A stretch of DNA of 64,000 nt from Sandaracinaceae bacterium (GCA_040218145.1 JAVJQK010000109.1:124001-188000), one strand, 5' to 3'; shown: positions 1-9,421, numbered from the stretch's first letter. Translations and numbers: made by a program. The notes: generated by a model not told the origin, from the sequence alone.

Positions 1-870
1 GTCCCACCCGAGGGCGGCATGGACGGTGGCATGGACGCCTCCCGCGCCCGCGAGGCCGGGATCGACTTCGACGCCGCCGCCTGCGAGCGCGACGCGCGCT
101 GCCTCCCGCCGCTCGGCCCTCCGCCCGTCGCGGGCTGCAACCCCGAGCTCGGCGTCGAGTGCGACGGGGACTGGACGGGCTCGGACCCGCGCACGGGCGA
201 GCTGTATTGCGATCCCGCGTGCGCGGCGGCGGAGTGCTGCGCACCGCGAGACGGGCGGTTCCAGTGCGTGGCGCGCGGCGCCGACGGCGCGTGTCCCGCC
301 GCGGACGTGTTCGTCGACGCCCGCGTGATCGATGGGCTCTACACCATCGAGGAGCAGACCTTCGCCGAGTCCGACTGCGCGATCGCGGAGGGGTGCGTGG
401 GAGGCTCGCGCGGCCGGCGGCTCCTGCGCTTCGAGGTCGCGACGCCGAACCACGGGGACGCCGACGTCTTCCTCGGCGCGGCGCCCGAGCTGGGGGTGAG
501 CACGCCCCTGTTCGAGTGGAGCGCGTGCCACGCGCATCACCACTTCCCCGGCTACGCCGACTACGAGCTGCTCACCGCCGACGGCTGCTGCGCGGTGGTG
601 CGTGGACGAAAGCAGTCTTTCTGTCTCACGGATCTCCTGCGCGATCGACCGGACATGGGCGCCGAGGAGCCCGCCTACGACTGCGGCTACCAGGGGATCC
701 AGCGCGGCTGGCGCGACGTCTACGCGGCCGGGCTCGACTGCCAGTGGCTCGACATCACGGGCGTCCCGTCGGGCGAGTACGTGCTGCGCGTTCGGCTCAA
801 CACCGATCACGCGCTGCTCGAGTCGGACTACCAGAACAACGAGGCCCTCGTCCCCGTCACGATCCCTTGA
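1..870 (+). CDS. Lysyl-oxidase-like secreted protein, 5' truncated by window edge
   Basis: The frame is open from base 1, so the N-terminus and any signal peptide lie outside the window; the first visible ATG is at 19. Counting from it, residues 95-283 match a lysyl oxidase catalytic domain. The copper motif is WSACHAHHH (residues 167-175). K198 in GRKQSFCLTD and Y235 in DVYAAGLDCQW fit the Lys/Tyr pair that forms the lysyl-tyrosylquinone cofactor in animal enzymes. DCQWLDITGVPSGEYVLRV and ESDYQNNEA also match the family closely. Known family members oxidise peptidyl lysine to an aldehyde. A role in surface-protein or matrix crosslinking here is inference. The first 95 residues are a Cys-rich, Asp-rich linker. 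The gene converges on the SNF2 gene, 19 bp away. Confidence 0.85.
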   Translation, partial: VPPEGGMDGGMDASRAREAGIDFDAAACERDARCLPPLGPPPVAGCNPELGVECDGDWTGSDPRTGELYCDPACAAAECCAPRDGRFQCVARGADGACPAADVFVDARVIDGLYTIEEQTFAESDCAIAEGCVGGSRGRRLLRFEVATPNHGDADVFLGAAPELGVSTPLFEWSACHAHHHFPGYADYELLTADGCCAVVRGRKQSFCLTDLLRDRPDMGAEEPAYDCGYQGIQRGWRDVYAAGLDCQWLDITGVPSGEYVLRVRLNTDHALLESDYQNNEALVPVTIP

Positions 871-889
871 GGTCTCGCGACAGCGGGAC

Positions 890-3800
890 TCAGGAGAAGA
901 GGTCGTCGATGTCGGCCTTGGTCAGGCCCTTGAGCGGTGTCGACTCCGTGGTCAGCACGTTGCTCACCAGCTCGCGCTTCTTCGCGCTCAGCTTGAGGAT
1001 CTTCTCCTCCACCGAGTCGCGCGCGATGAGCTTGTAGACCGTGACCACCCGCGTCTGCCCGATGCGGTGCGCGCGGTCCGTCGCCTGATCCTCGACCGCC
1101 GGGTTCCACCACGGATCGAAGTGCACGACCGTGTCGGCGCCCGTGAGGTTGAGGCCCGTGCCGCCCGCCTTCAGCGAGATGAGGAAGGCGTTGTAGCTCT
1201 CGTCCTCGTTGAAGCGATCGACGCGGTCCTGGCGGTCCTTGGTGGAGCCGTCGAGGTACTCGTACTTCACGCCGAGCCCGTCGAGCATCTCGCGGATGTG
1301 CCCGAGCATGGTCACGAACTGGCTGAAGATCAGCAGCCGGTGACCGCCCGCGACCGCCTCTTGCACGATCTCCTCGAGCGCCTGGAGCTTGCCGCTCGTC
1401 TCGTCGCTCCACTCGCCGCTCAGCTTGGTCAGCCGCGGATCGCAGGCCACCTGTCGCATGCGGGTCAGCGCGGCGAGGATCTGGATCTGCGCCTTGGCCA
1501 CGCCCTGCTTCTGCACGGCGCTCATGACGCTGTCCCGGACCTCCTTGAGCATCTGCTTGTAGAGCTTGCTCTGCTCGTCGGCCATCGGGACGACGATCTC
1601 CTGCTCGATCTTCTCGGGCAGCTCCGGCGCGACCTCGATCTTGGTCCGACGCATCACCAGCGGGTGGATGATGGTGCGGAGCTTCTGCGCGGTCTCCATG
1701 TCGCCTCGCTCGATGGGGCGCGAGTAGCGCTCCTCGAACGACTTGAGCGTGCCGAGCAGGCCGGGGGAGACGAAGTCGATGATCGACCAGATCTCGCTCA
1801 GACGGTTCTCGATCGGCGTGCCGGTCAGCGCGAGCCGACGCTCGCTCGGGAGCGCCTTGGCCGCCCGCGCGGTCGCGCTCATCGGGTTCTTGATGTGCTG
1901 CGCCTCGTCGAGCACGACGTAGCGGAGGTCGAGCGCGTGCAGCAGCTCCTCGTCGCGACGCAAGAGCGCGTAGCTGGTGATCATGATGTCGGCGTCGTCG
2001 AGCTCGAACCGCTTGTCGTGCCGATCGGCGCCCTGCCAGACGACGGTCCGCAGCGCGGGCGCGAACTTCTGGATCTCGCGCTCCCAGTTGGGCACGACGG
2101 AGGTCGGCGCGATGACGAGGTTGAGCTTGCGCTTCTTCTGCTTGTTCTTGACCCAGAGCAGCAGCGCGATGGTCTGCAGCGTCTTTCCGAGGCCCATGTC
2201 GTCGGCGAGGATGCCGCCCGTGCCCAGGTCGTGGAGGAAGACGAGCCACGAGAAGCCGCGCTTCTGGTAGTCGCGGAACTTCTTCACCTTGAGGTTGCGC
2301 GGCTTCGCGATCGCCGGGATCTGGTCGACGTTCCCGAGCTTGCCGAAGAGCTCCTTGGCGCCCGCGCTGATCTTCGCGTCGCCGACGAGCTTCATCAGGT
2401 CCTGCACGCGCCCGGCCTGCGACAGCGGCAGCTTGGACGGGTCGGCGCCCGTGCCGGCGTAGATCTCGGCCATGCGCTCGAGGATCTCGGCGACGTCCTC
2501 TTCCTTGACCGGGGCGTAGCTGCCGTCGCTGAGCTTCACGAGGTTGCGTCCGTGCTCGAGGCAGGCGCGCAGCTCGTCGGTGTCCACCGCGACGCCCGCG
2601 GTGCTGAACGTCATCTCGAGGCTGAGCCAGTCGACCCCGCTCGAGACGCGCATCTGCGGCGTGACGCTGGTCTTGCGCACGGTGACCTTCGCGAGGTCGT
2701 CCGGCACGCGCTTGTCCCACTCGTCGGGCAGCTCGGCGATGCCGTGCGTCCAGAAGTCGACCGCGTCGTCCCCGGTCGCGACCAGGCCCTCCTTGGCCTC
2801 GTCCGGCTCGAAGCCGAGGTTCAGCAGCCGCTGCACCGCGGCCATCTCGGCGCCGACGTCGCGGCGCACCACGCGCGGGCGGCTCTGACCGCGTTCGGGC
2901 GGCAAGAACTCGAGCGGCGACGGGAAGCCCTGCGGCGGGACCGGGAACTCGTTGTCGTCGTAGTTCACGACGAGCTTGGCCCGCGCGCCGACGATGTCGC
3001 CGTTCGTGTCGAGCCGGATCTCGGGCATCGCGTCGACCAGGTCGGCCACCGTCGAGAGATCCGGGAGCTCGGCCCCGAGGGACGAGGCGACCCGCGGGAT
3101 GAAGTCGGTGAGCAGGCGCGGCAGGTCCGAGGTCGGGTGGACCAGCGCGGGCGAGCGGTAGAGGCGCTGCAGCCAGGCGGGGGTCACCGAGTCGGCCACG
3201 GGACGCGCGGTCCCGTCGGTCGGATCGATGTGCCAGCCGGGCGTGCCCTCGAACCAGTGCCCGTTCGAGAGCGGGAAGCGTCGGCTCGACGACTCGAAGA
3301 TCACCCGGATCCGGACCGCCTTCGCGTTCGCGGTGTCGAGCTCGATCTTCGGCCGGAGCGGCTCGTCCATGAAGCGCAGCTCCATCGACGCGGGCTCGAG
3401 CAGGACGCGACGCTGCTCGAGCATGTCGAGCACCTCGGCCGCGTCCTCGCCCCGGATCTCCGCCGTGGCGGGCGCGCCGCGGGTCGTGTGACGGGCGAGC
3501 GCGCGCAGCAAGGGCCGCAGATCCGAGGGGATCAGGTTGAAGCCGCCGAGCACGTCGGCGATCGGCACGGCCGAGCGGGTGCCGGCGAGGACGGGCGTGA
3601 TCGTGATCGACGCCGAGCGCACCTGCATGCGGAACTCGAGGTCGTAGGTCTTGATCTGCTCGTCGGGCGGCATCCACGCGTCGAGCGAGCCGCGCGGATC
3701 CTGGCTGCCGATCCCGAGCTCGCGGGCGCTGAGCACCTCGACGTTGGTCTCGGCGCCGCTCCCACCGCCACGGCGACGGCGACGGCGGCGGCTGCGCTTG

Positions 3801-4924
3801 CCCCCGACCGAGACGGTCTGCGGCGTGTGCGCCTGCACCTCCTGCTTGCCGGCGTTCTTCTCCTTGGACTTCTTGCTCTCCTGCGGCTGCTGCTGCTGCT
3901 TGGGCTTCGGCGGGCGCTCGCGATCGCGGATGGCGACCATGAGCGCGGCGACGTGCTTGCAGTGCGCGGTGGGGCCGCGGAAGCCGGGGCAGTTGCAGTC
4001 GCTCACCCACTGCTCTTCGGGAGTCAGCGTGAGCTTCGGCTCGTAGTACGTGTCCTGCTTGACCTGCACGCGACACTTGGCGTTGCTGCCATGCGTGTCG
4101 ATGTCGTGGACGTGGCCGCGGCGCGCGTAGAGGCGCCCGCGCAGGAACGCGTTGCCCCCGGTCACGCGCTGGATGGCGCGGTCGGAGAACTTCGAGAGGT
4201 GCTGCGAGATGCGCGCCGGATCGGGCTTGCGGGGCGCGTCGGACGCGTCGTCGCTCGCGGCCGCGCTCTTCTCGTAGCCGTCCGCCTTGCCAGCCTCGTT
4301 GCCAGCCGCATTGCCGCGCGTCTTGCGCGCGTCGCCGTCAGAGCCGCGCGTCTTGCGCGCGTCGCCGTCGGAGCCGCGCGTCTTGCGCGCGTCGCCGTCG
4401 GAGCCGCGCGTGCGCTTGGAGCTGCGACGCTTCGAGCGCTCCCGCGCTCCATCGGCTCCCGCGTCGTCGTCGCTCGCGTCGTCATCGCTCGCGCCCGCCT
4501 CGGCCCCGTCGTCGCCCTTGGCAGCCGCCTCGTCGCGCTTGCTTCGGCTGCGGCGTCGGCGCGGGCGCGGGCTCTCGTCGGAGCCGCTCTGCTCGTCCCC
4601 CGATCCGCCCTCGTCACCCGACGCCTCGGCGTCGTCGGAGCCGCGCCCGTCGGTCACCTCGTCGTCCGACTTGCGTCGCGATCGCCCGCGCCCCGCGCTC
4701 TTCTTCTTGGGCGCGGTCTTCGACGTGCTCTTCGACGTCTCGGACTTGGACGCGGACGCAGCGCTCGACTTGCCAGCCGCTCCCGACTTGCTCGTCGTTC
4801 CCGACTTGCCCGTCGTTCCCGACTTGCTGGTGCTGCGGCGAGTGCGTCGGCGGGTCGTTCCGCTCGACGCGTCTTCGGTGGATTCGCTGGATTCGGAAAG
4901 CGAGCTCTCGGCCATCTCGGTCAA
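890..4924 (-). CDS. SWIM zinc-finger SNF2/Rad54-family DEAD-like helicase
   Basis: A 1344-aa protein. Residues 1-240 are low complexity, rich in Ser, Lys, Arg, Asp and Glu, and probably disordered. A SWIM zinc finger follows near residues 308-327 (CNCPGFRGPTAHCKHVAAL). The C-terminal ~480 residues carry the Swi2/Snf2 ATPase: Walker A DDMGLGKT (about 905), motif II DEAQHIKN (about 1005), ALTGTPIENRL, and the C-lobe with GGTGLNLTGADTVV and ATDRAHRIGQ. The family uses ATP to translocate on double-stranded DNA and displace bound proteins; bacterial members of this layout act with RNA polymerase or on DNA, but the target here is unknown. ATG 4924 or ATG 4915 could both be the start. It stands alone, with a 416-bp gap upstream. 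Confidence 0.93.
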   Translation of the reverse strand: MTEMAESSLSESSESTEDASSGTTRRRTRRSTSKSGTTGKSGTTSKSGAAGKSSAASASKSETSKSTSKTAPKKKSAGRGRSRRKSDDEVTDGRGSDDAEASGDEGGSGDEQSGSDESPRPRRRRSRSKRDEAAAKGDDGAEAGASDDDASDDDAGADGARERSKRRSSKRTRGSDGDARKTRGSDGDARKTRGSDGDARKTRGNAAGNEAGKADGYEKSAAASDDASDAPRKPDPARISQHLSKFSDRAIQRVTGGNAFLRGRLYARRGHVHDIDTHGSNAKCRVQVKQDTYYEPKLTLTPEEQWVSDCNCPGFRGPTAHCKHVAALMVAIRDRERPPKPKQQQQPQESKKSKEKNAGKQEVQAHTPQTVSVGGKRSRRRRRRRGGGSGAETNVEVLSARELGIGSQDPRGSLDAWMPPDEQIKTYDLEFRMQVRSASITITPVLAGTRSAVPIADVLGGFNLIPSDLRPLLRALARHTTRGAPATAEIRGEDAAEVLDMLEQRRVLLEPASMELRFMDEPLRPKIELDTANAKAVRIRVIFESSSRRFPLSNGHWFEGTPGWHIDPTDGTARPVADSVTPAWLQRLYRSPALVHPTSDLPRLLTDFIPRVASSLGAELPDLSTVADLVDAMPEIRLDTNGDIVGARAKLVVNYDDNEFPVPPQGFPSPLEFLPPERGQSRPRVVRRDVGAEMAAVQRLLNLGFEPDEAKEGLVATGDDAVDFWTHGIAELPDEWDKRVPDDLAKVTVRKTSVTPQMRVSSGVDWLSLEMTFSTAGVAVDTDELRACLEHGRNLVKLSDGSYAPVKEEDVAEILERMAEIYAGTGADPSKLPLSQAGRVQDLMKLVGDAKISAGAKELFGKLGNVDQIPAIAKPRNLKVKKFRDYQKRGFSWLVFLHDLGTGGILADDMGLGKTLQTIALLLWVKNKQKKRKLNLVIAPTSVVPNWEREIQKFAPALRTVVWQGADRHDKRFELDDADIMITSYALLRRDEELLHALDLRYVVLDEAQHIKNPMSATARAAKALPSERRLALTGTPIENRLSEIWSIIDFVSPGLLGTLKSFEERYSRPIERGDMETAQKLRTIIHPLVMRRTKIEVAPELPEKIEQEIVVPMADEQSKLYKQMLKEVRDSVMSAVQKQGVAKAQIQILAALTRMRQVACDPRLTKLSGEWSDETSGKLQALEEIVQEAVAGGHRLLIFSQFVTMLGHIREMLDGLGVKYEYLDGSTKDRQDRVDRFNEDESYNAFLISLKAGGTGLNLTGADTVVHFDPWWNPAVEDQATDRAHRIGQTRVVTVYKLIARDSVEEKILKLSAKKRELVSNVLTTESTPLKGLTKADIDDLFS
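4321..4410. repeat. Three 30-bp in-frame tandem repeats in the SNF2 tail
   Basis: Three consecutive 30-bp units start at 4321, 4351 and 4381 and differ by a single base. On the minus strand each encodes a 10-residue unit read as RGSDGDARKT. Because 30 is divisible by three, copy-number change would lengthen or shorten the disordered tail without a frameshift. Confidence 0.9.
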
Positions 4925-5340
4925 GCTCCCGCGGGGCAGCTGGCCCCGACTCGATCGCGCTCCTCGAGCCCGATGACCCGAGGGGACTGGCTAGCGGGGA
5001 AGCCCCGCGTGACTGACCCGGTCGATGAAGACCGGGGCCCGGCGCAGCCCCCGCCGGGTCTCTCTACCGCGCTCCCCCCCGTCCGGCTGACCGTCAGGGT
5101 GGATGGGGCGTCCGCGGCGCAGAGCACGCGAGATCGACCCATCGAGGAGGCGCACCCGCCCGCGTCGAGGTGACGCGGATCAGGCCCATGGGTGGCGCCA
5201 GCGCTGCCGGTCACTCACCCCCGAAACTTGGTCGCTGCGAGCGCTCGCCCAACATGTGGGGGTCGCGCCACACCGACTCGACTGAATGGACGTGGTCCAT
5301 CGCGATGATACACGGTCCGGAAGGGGGCGCAAGGCGAAGA
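4925..5340. other. Gene-free gap between SNF2 and kinase genes
   Basis: No credible gene is seen in these 416 bp. Two short inverted repeats lie next to the SNF2 start. The first is GCGGGG (4994-4999) pairing with CCCCGC (5003-5008). The second is CCCGGTC (5017-5023) pairing with GACCGGG (5030-5036) across the loop GATGAA. The gap separates two minus-strand genes, so it should hold the SNF2 promoter and any terminator for whatever reads in from elsewhere. No clear -10/-35 pair was recognised. Confidence 0.5.
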
Positions 5341-6960
5341 TCAGCCCGAACGGCGGGGCTGGTCTCGGCTCTGGAGGTCGACGGCGATGGTGTCGGCCGA
5401 GCTGCTGACCACCCCCCCCGATGCCTTGCGGGAGCGGACGGCGTCTCCGTGCTCGGCCCACCACGCGCGCGCGTCGGCGCTCCTCCACGCCCCCACCCCT
5501 TCGCATCCCAGGAGCAGGTCTCGGAGCTCCTCCGCGCTCGCGGGACGCTCGTCGGGCGCCTTCGCGAGGCAGCGCATCAGGATCTCCTCGAGCATCTCCG
5601 GCAGCGCCTGGCCGAGCCGCTCGGAGGGCGGGACGGGCGCGCTGTGCAGGTGGTGGCCGCAGATCTCGACCACCGTGCGTCCCTCGAACACGTGCTCGCC
5701 CGTCAGGAGGTAGTAGCCCACGCCGCCGAGGGCGTAGATGTCCACCCGCGCGTCCACGTCCTTCGGGTCCGTGATGGCCTCCGGGGCGAGGTAGAGCGGC
5801 GTGCCCATCACGGAGTCGGTCTGCGTCAGCCCCTGCGCGGTGTCGGCGTAGGTCTCGCGGACGAGCCCGAAGTCGACGAGCTTGGCGAGATCCGCGACCG
5901 CGCCTTCGCTCGCCAGCAGCACGTTGGCCGGCTTGATGTCCCGGTGGATGAGCCCGATCTCGTGCGCCTCGGCCAGCCCGGAGGCGATCTGGACGAGCAC
6001 GTGGACCGCGCGCGCCGGGCACATGGGCCCCGCGACCTCGACGATGTCCTCGAGGTCCCCGCCGTCGAGGTACTCCATCGCGTAGTAGAAGACCCCGTCC
6101 GGGGTGTGACCGAAGTCGAAGATGGTCACGGTGTTGGGGTGCACGAGGGAGGCGGTCAGCTGCACCTCCTTCTCGAAGCGGCGGAGCGCGAGCCCGGCGG
6201 CCCGCTCGGGCGGCAAGAGCTTGACCGCGGTGGGCCGGCGCAGGAGCGCGTGGCGCGCCCGGTAGACGACCCCCATGCCGCCCTCGCCGATCTTGTCGAG
6301 CAGGGTGTACTGGCCGAGCCTCCGCGCCTCCCGCACCTGCGCGCGCAACCCGAACAGCACCCACGACGCCACGGTGGAGACCGCGACGATGATCGCGAGC
6401 CACATCGCGAGGTTGAGCGCGAGGTCCGCGACGGAGAGGCCGCCCAGCTCCGCCTCTCCTCCGGCGTACGCGCCCAGCGCGAGGGCCATCGACAGCGCGG
6501 CCGCGGCGGCGCTGATGAAGAAGGTCCGCCGCGCGTCGCTGGGCACGAGGAGCGCGCGGGTCTGCAGCACCAGCATCACGGTGAGCGCGATGAGCAGCAC
6601 GCCGGCCATGCCCTCCTGACCGAGGAGCGACATCAGCGTGTAGGGCACGACCGCGGCCACGGTGCCGGCGACGTCGATGACGAGCAGCTGGGTGGGGGTC
6701 CGGTGTCCGGCCCGCGCCACGAGCCACACGAGCGCGCTGACCGCGGCGCCGGCCAGGTTCAAAAGCCGCCGCGGCGACTGCACGTGCGCGGCCAGCGCGT
6801 CGACGCCGAGGAGCGCCCACTCCGCCACCAGCGCCACGGCCAGGAAGCTCCCGCTGAGGCAGAGCGTCACCAGGCCGAGCAACGCGAGCCGCTGCTGGAG
6901 CAGATGACGGCTCTCCTCCGACGCGTGCGGATCCAGGCCTCGGCTCGGCTGCGTGGCCAT
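5341..6960 (-). CDS. Membrane-anchored Ser/Thr protein kinase (PknB-like), N-terminal TM bundle
   Basis: A 539-aa protein. Residues 1-205 hold about six to eight hydrophobic segments. A kinase domain occupies about 215-480, with the glycine loop GEGGMGVVYRA, the ATP-binding Lys in TAVKLLP, HRDIKPANV (about 337), DFG (about 362), GTPLYLAPE and the DVDARVDIYALG segment. It should be an active cytoplasmic Hanks-type kinase held in the inner membrane. The order is unusual: typical PknB-type kinases put the kinase first and a single TM helix after it, whereas here a multi-TM module comes first. The remaining ~60 C-terminal residues look unstructured. Substrates are unknown; no phosphatase gene is adjacent. 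Confidence 0.93.
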   Translation of the reverse strand: MATQPSRGLDPHASEESRHLLQQRLALLGLVTLCLSGSFLAVALVAEWALLGVDALAAHVQSPRRLLNLAGAAVSALVWLVARAGHRTPTQLLVIDVAGTVAAVVPYTLMSLLGQEGMAGVLLIALTVMLVLQTRALLVPSDARRTFFISAAAAALSMALALGAYAGGEAELGGLSVADLALNLAMWLAIIVAVSTVASWVLFGLRAQVREARRLGQYTLLDKIGEGGMGVVYRARHALLRRPTAVKLLPPERAAGLALRRFEKEVQLTASLVHPNTVTIFDFGHTPDGVFYYAMEYLDGGDLEDIVEVAGPMCPARAVHVLVQIASGLAEAHEIGLIHRDIKPANVLLASEGAVADLAKLVDFGLVRETYADTAQGLTQTDSVMGTPLYLAPEAITDPKDVDARVDIYALGGVGYYLLTGEHVFEGRTVVEICGHHLHSAPVPPSERLGQALPEMLEEILMRCLAKAPDERPASAEELRDLLLGCEGVGAWRSADARAWWAEHGDAVRSRKASGGVVSSSADTIAVDLQSRDQPRRSG

Positions 6961-6999
6961 CGCGGCCGAGGATAGAGCACTTCCGGCCTCGGGGAAGGC

Positions 7000-7281
7000 C
7001 TACCTCGGCTCGCGCCAGCGGGTGAGCTTGCGCGGGAAGCTGCCGTCTTCGGCGTGCTTCTTGGCGAGACCGGCGAGCAGCCGCTCCAGGAAGGTCACGG
7101 CCCACTCGGGCGGAGTCGACTCCCAGGTGAGCACGAAGGCGCCGTCGAGGAGGGCGCGGCCCTCGTGCAGCACGTCCTCGGGCTCGTAGACGCGGAGCTG
7201 GTAGGCGACGCCCGGCTCGGCGGGGTCGCGCTCGAGCACCAGCCGCGCGCCGTATTCGGGGTGGAGAGAGGTCAGCGCCAT
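7000..7281 (-). CDS. Small protein of unknown function downstream of L,D-transpeptidase
   Basis: A 93-aa protein with no signal peptide or membrane segment. It starts 7 nt after the stop of the L,D-transpeptidase gene on the same strand, so the two are probably co-transcribed. The sequence (MALTSLHPEYGARLVLERDP at the start, basic KLTRWREPR at the end) matches nothing I recognise. A WAVTFLERLLAGLAKKH stretch near residues 60-76 is likely an amphipathic helix. It is retained as real because of the tight spacing and protein-like composition. Confidence 0.6.
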   Translation of the reverse strand: MALTSLHPEYGARLVLERDPAEPGVAYQLRVYEPEDVLHEGRALLDGAFVLTWESTPPEWAVTFLERLLAGLAKKHAEDGSFPRKLTRWREPR

Positions 7282-7288
7282 TTGGTGG

Positions 7289-9421
7289 TCACTCGAAGGG
7301 GTTCAGGAGGCCAGCGTCCATCGGCCCGCCGTCCACGCCCGCGTCGGGCAGGGCCGTGGGGCTCATCGCGCCGTGGCGGCTGATGGTCACCGCGCCGCCG
7401 TCGGGGAGCATGTAGGCGCCGATCTCACCGTCGTACTTGGGGAGCGGGCCCTCGATCGGGGTGCTCCGGTCGCCGCGGATGCGCCCCTCGAGGACGCGCA
7501 CGGGGATCGGGCGCTCGAGGTCGAAGACGTAGCCGCCGCGCTCGATGTCCAGCGGGTAGACCTCGCCGTCGTGCTCGAGGTCGCGGTGGAACGCCGCCGA
7601 CTGGTGGCCGACCCGGCGATGCGGCCGGTGGGCCAGCACCCAGCTCATCAGGCGCACCGCGATGTGATTGTGCAGGCGGTGACAGCCGTGGCTGTGGCGC
7701 CGCATGATGCTCATGTAGTCGACCGAGCCGTGCGTCCGGATGCCCTCGTCGCCGCGGATGTCGATCGAGCCGTCCTCGTTCGTCGAGTAGAGGCGGTGAT
7801 AGGCGGCGACGAGGCCGTAGGCGCTGGCGTAGCTCGGCCCGGTCTCGTGGTAGTTGACGCGGTAGCCGTTGCTGGAGCGCACGAGGAGGGAGCGCGGGGG
7901 CGTCGACTCGGGCGGCATCCACACGGGCGCGCTGACGATCTGGTGCCACACGCGGGGCCCGACGGGGCTGTTCTTGTAGCGCCACCAGTTGCGCCCCTCG
8001 ATCTGCTCGCTGCGCCAGCCACCGATGGTGGTGCCGAAGCGCGCGATGGGGATGCGCTGCTCGTTGTACTCGACGATGACCGAGATGCGGGGGCGGCGCT
8101 GGGTGGGCTGGCTGCGCTCGTTGCCCTCGGCGTCATAGGGGAACTCGTACCAGACATCGCCGCGATCGATCTCGATCTGGATGTCCATGTCGCCGTCGTA
8201 GTACTCGGGCAGCGGAGGCGCCTCGACCGCGACCAGGCGCTCGGCGTTGGGCGACAGCTCGCCGAGGCCCTCGAGGAAGTCGAGCGCGGTCTCGGGGCTG
8301 TCGAGCCCGAGCGCGGCCACGATGCGCTCGCGGACCTGCGCCTCGAGGTTCGGGATCTCGTGCGTGCGACCGTCGCGTCCGCGGAAGGTGCGCACCTCCT
8401 GGTCGCGCTGGGGCGGCGCGCTGCCGTCCTCGAGCACGCCGAGGGCGTGCATCGCCCGCTCGGTGAGCACGCGCACCACGGCGCGCCGCTCGAGCTCCAT
8501 CGGCGACTCGCGCAGGCGCTCGAGCGTCTCCCGCCCGATGTAGCCCCAGCCGTAGACCCGGTGACGTCGCTCGAACTCGGCGAGCGCCTCGTGGGTGGCC
8601 CAGTCGAGCCCGCCTCGAACGTACTCGCCCTTGCCCTCGAAGTAGCCCTCGCACTCGAGGCGATCCTGGGCGGCGCGGATGGCCTCCACCTGGGCCCGCA
8701 GCTCGCGGTACTCGCGGAGCCCCCGCTGGCCGCGGTCGTCGAGGCGGTCGGCGTCGAGCTCCGCCTCGCCCTCCACGCCCTGCTCCTCCACCCAGCCGCG
8801 CACGAGGCGCTCGAGGTAGTCGAAGTGGTTGGCCCGGCGGCGCGCGGCGCGGTTGTTGTGGTAGGCGACGAAGCCGTCGTAGGACTCGAGGGCGCTCAGA
8901 TCGAGCTCGCTCCGGCACTCGAGGTCGCGCACGCGTCGGAAGCGCTCCCGGAGGAGGCCCAGCGTCGGCATGATGCCGTAGAGCTCGAGGTACTTGTCGC
9001 GGCTGGCGCGCGCCCCGTGGTGATCGTCCGGGAGCTCGCCCCGGGCCAGCGCGAGGTAGGTCTCGCGATACGCGTGCGGCACGCGCTCCTCGGCCTCGCC
9101 CGTGGCCTCGGTGAAGAGGTAAGGCGTCCAGGAGTCGCCGAGGTCGAGCACGAAGTACCCGTCGACGTCCGCGGTGGCGGCGTCGATCTGACGGTCGGTC
9201 ACGCCCGCCTCGTACAGGGGCACGGGCTGCGCCATCGGCGGCGGGCGGCTGTCCACGCGCCGCCGCGGGGCCGGCTCGCTCGGGACATCTTCGACCGCGT
9301 CCGCGGCCGGGGCGTCGTCGGGCGCCTGGGTGGGCTCCTCGAGCTCGAGCCCGTCGCAGCCCACGAGCCCCCCGCCGGCGAAGGCGAGCACGGACGACAG
9401 AAGTAGGTGACGGATGTTCAT
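7289..9421 (-). CDS. L,D-transpeptidase (YkuD) lipoprotein with peptidoglycan-binding-like domain
   Basis: The start is ATG 9421, giving a 710-aa lipoprotein with signal MNIRHLLLSSVLAFAGG and lipobox LVGC; an upstream in-frame start at 9499 would bury this signal. A PG_binding_1-like segment lies near residues 267-300 (GGLDWATHEALAEFERRH). The YkuD catalytic region near 565-580 reads HGSVDYM then SHGCHRLHN, with the nucleophilic Cys in SHGC. Such enzymes make 3-3 peptidoglycan crosslinks or attach proteins to the wall. It is roughly twice the size of a typical YkuD protein, with long charged helical stretches between the lipid anchor and the catalytic domain. Tethering between outer membrane and wall is inferred. 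Confidence 0.88.
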   Translation of the reverse strand: MNIRHLLLSSVLAFAGGGLVGCDGLELEEPTQAPDDAPAADAVEDVPSEPAPRRRVDSRPPPMAQPVPLYEAGVTDRQIDAATADVDGYFVLDLGDSWTPYLFTEATGEAEERVPHAYRETYLALARGELPDDHHGARASRDKYLELYGIMPTLGLLRERFRRVRDLECRSELDLSALESYDGFVAYHNNRAARRRANHFDYLERLVRGWVEEQGVEGEAELDADRLDDRGQRGLREYRELRAQVEAIRAAQDRLECEGYFEGKGEYVRGGLDWATHEALAEFERRHRVYGWGYIGRETLERLRESPMELERRAVVRVLTERAMHALGVLEDGSAPPQRDQEVRTFRGRDGRTHEIPNLEAQVRERIVAALGLDSPETALDFLEGLGELSPNAERLVAVEAPPLPEYYDGDMDIQIEIDRGDVWYEFPYDAEGNERSQPTQRRPRISVIVEYNEQRIPIARFGTTIGGWRSEQIEGRNWWRYKNSPVGPRVWHQIVSAPVWMPPESTPPRSLLVRSSNGYRVNYHETGPSYASAYGLVAAYHRLYSTNEDGSIDIRGDEGIRTHGSVDYMSIMRRHSHGCHRLHNHIAVRLMSWVLAHRPHRRVGHQSAAFHRDLEHDGEVYPLDIERGGYVFDLERPIPVRVLEGRIRGDRSTPIEGPLPKYDGEIGAYMLPDGGAVTISRHGAMSPTALPDAGVDGGPMDAGLLNPFE

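Noticed and set aside
602..5173. A 1523-codon open frame antisense to the SNF2 gene
   Set aside because: High GC makes stop codons rare in antisense frames. The translation is low-complexity Arg/Leu/Val with no family motif, while the opposite strand encodes a clear helicase.
5412..5419. C8 homopolymer within the Ser/Thr kinase gene
   Set aside because: It lies at the far C-terminal end of the coding sequence, where slippage would change only a short tail; the length is modest for this GC content.
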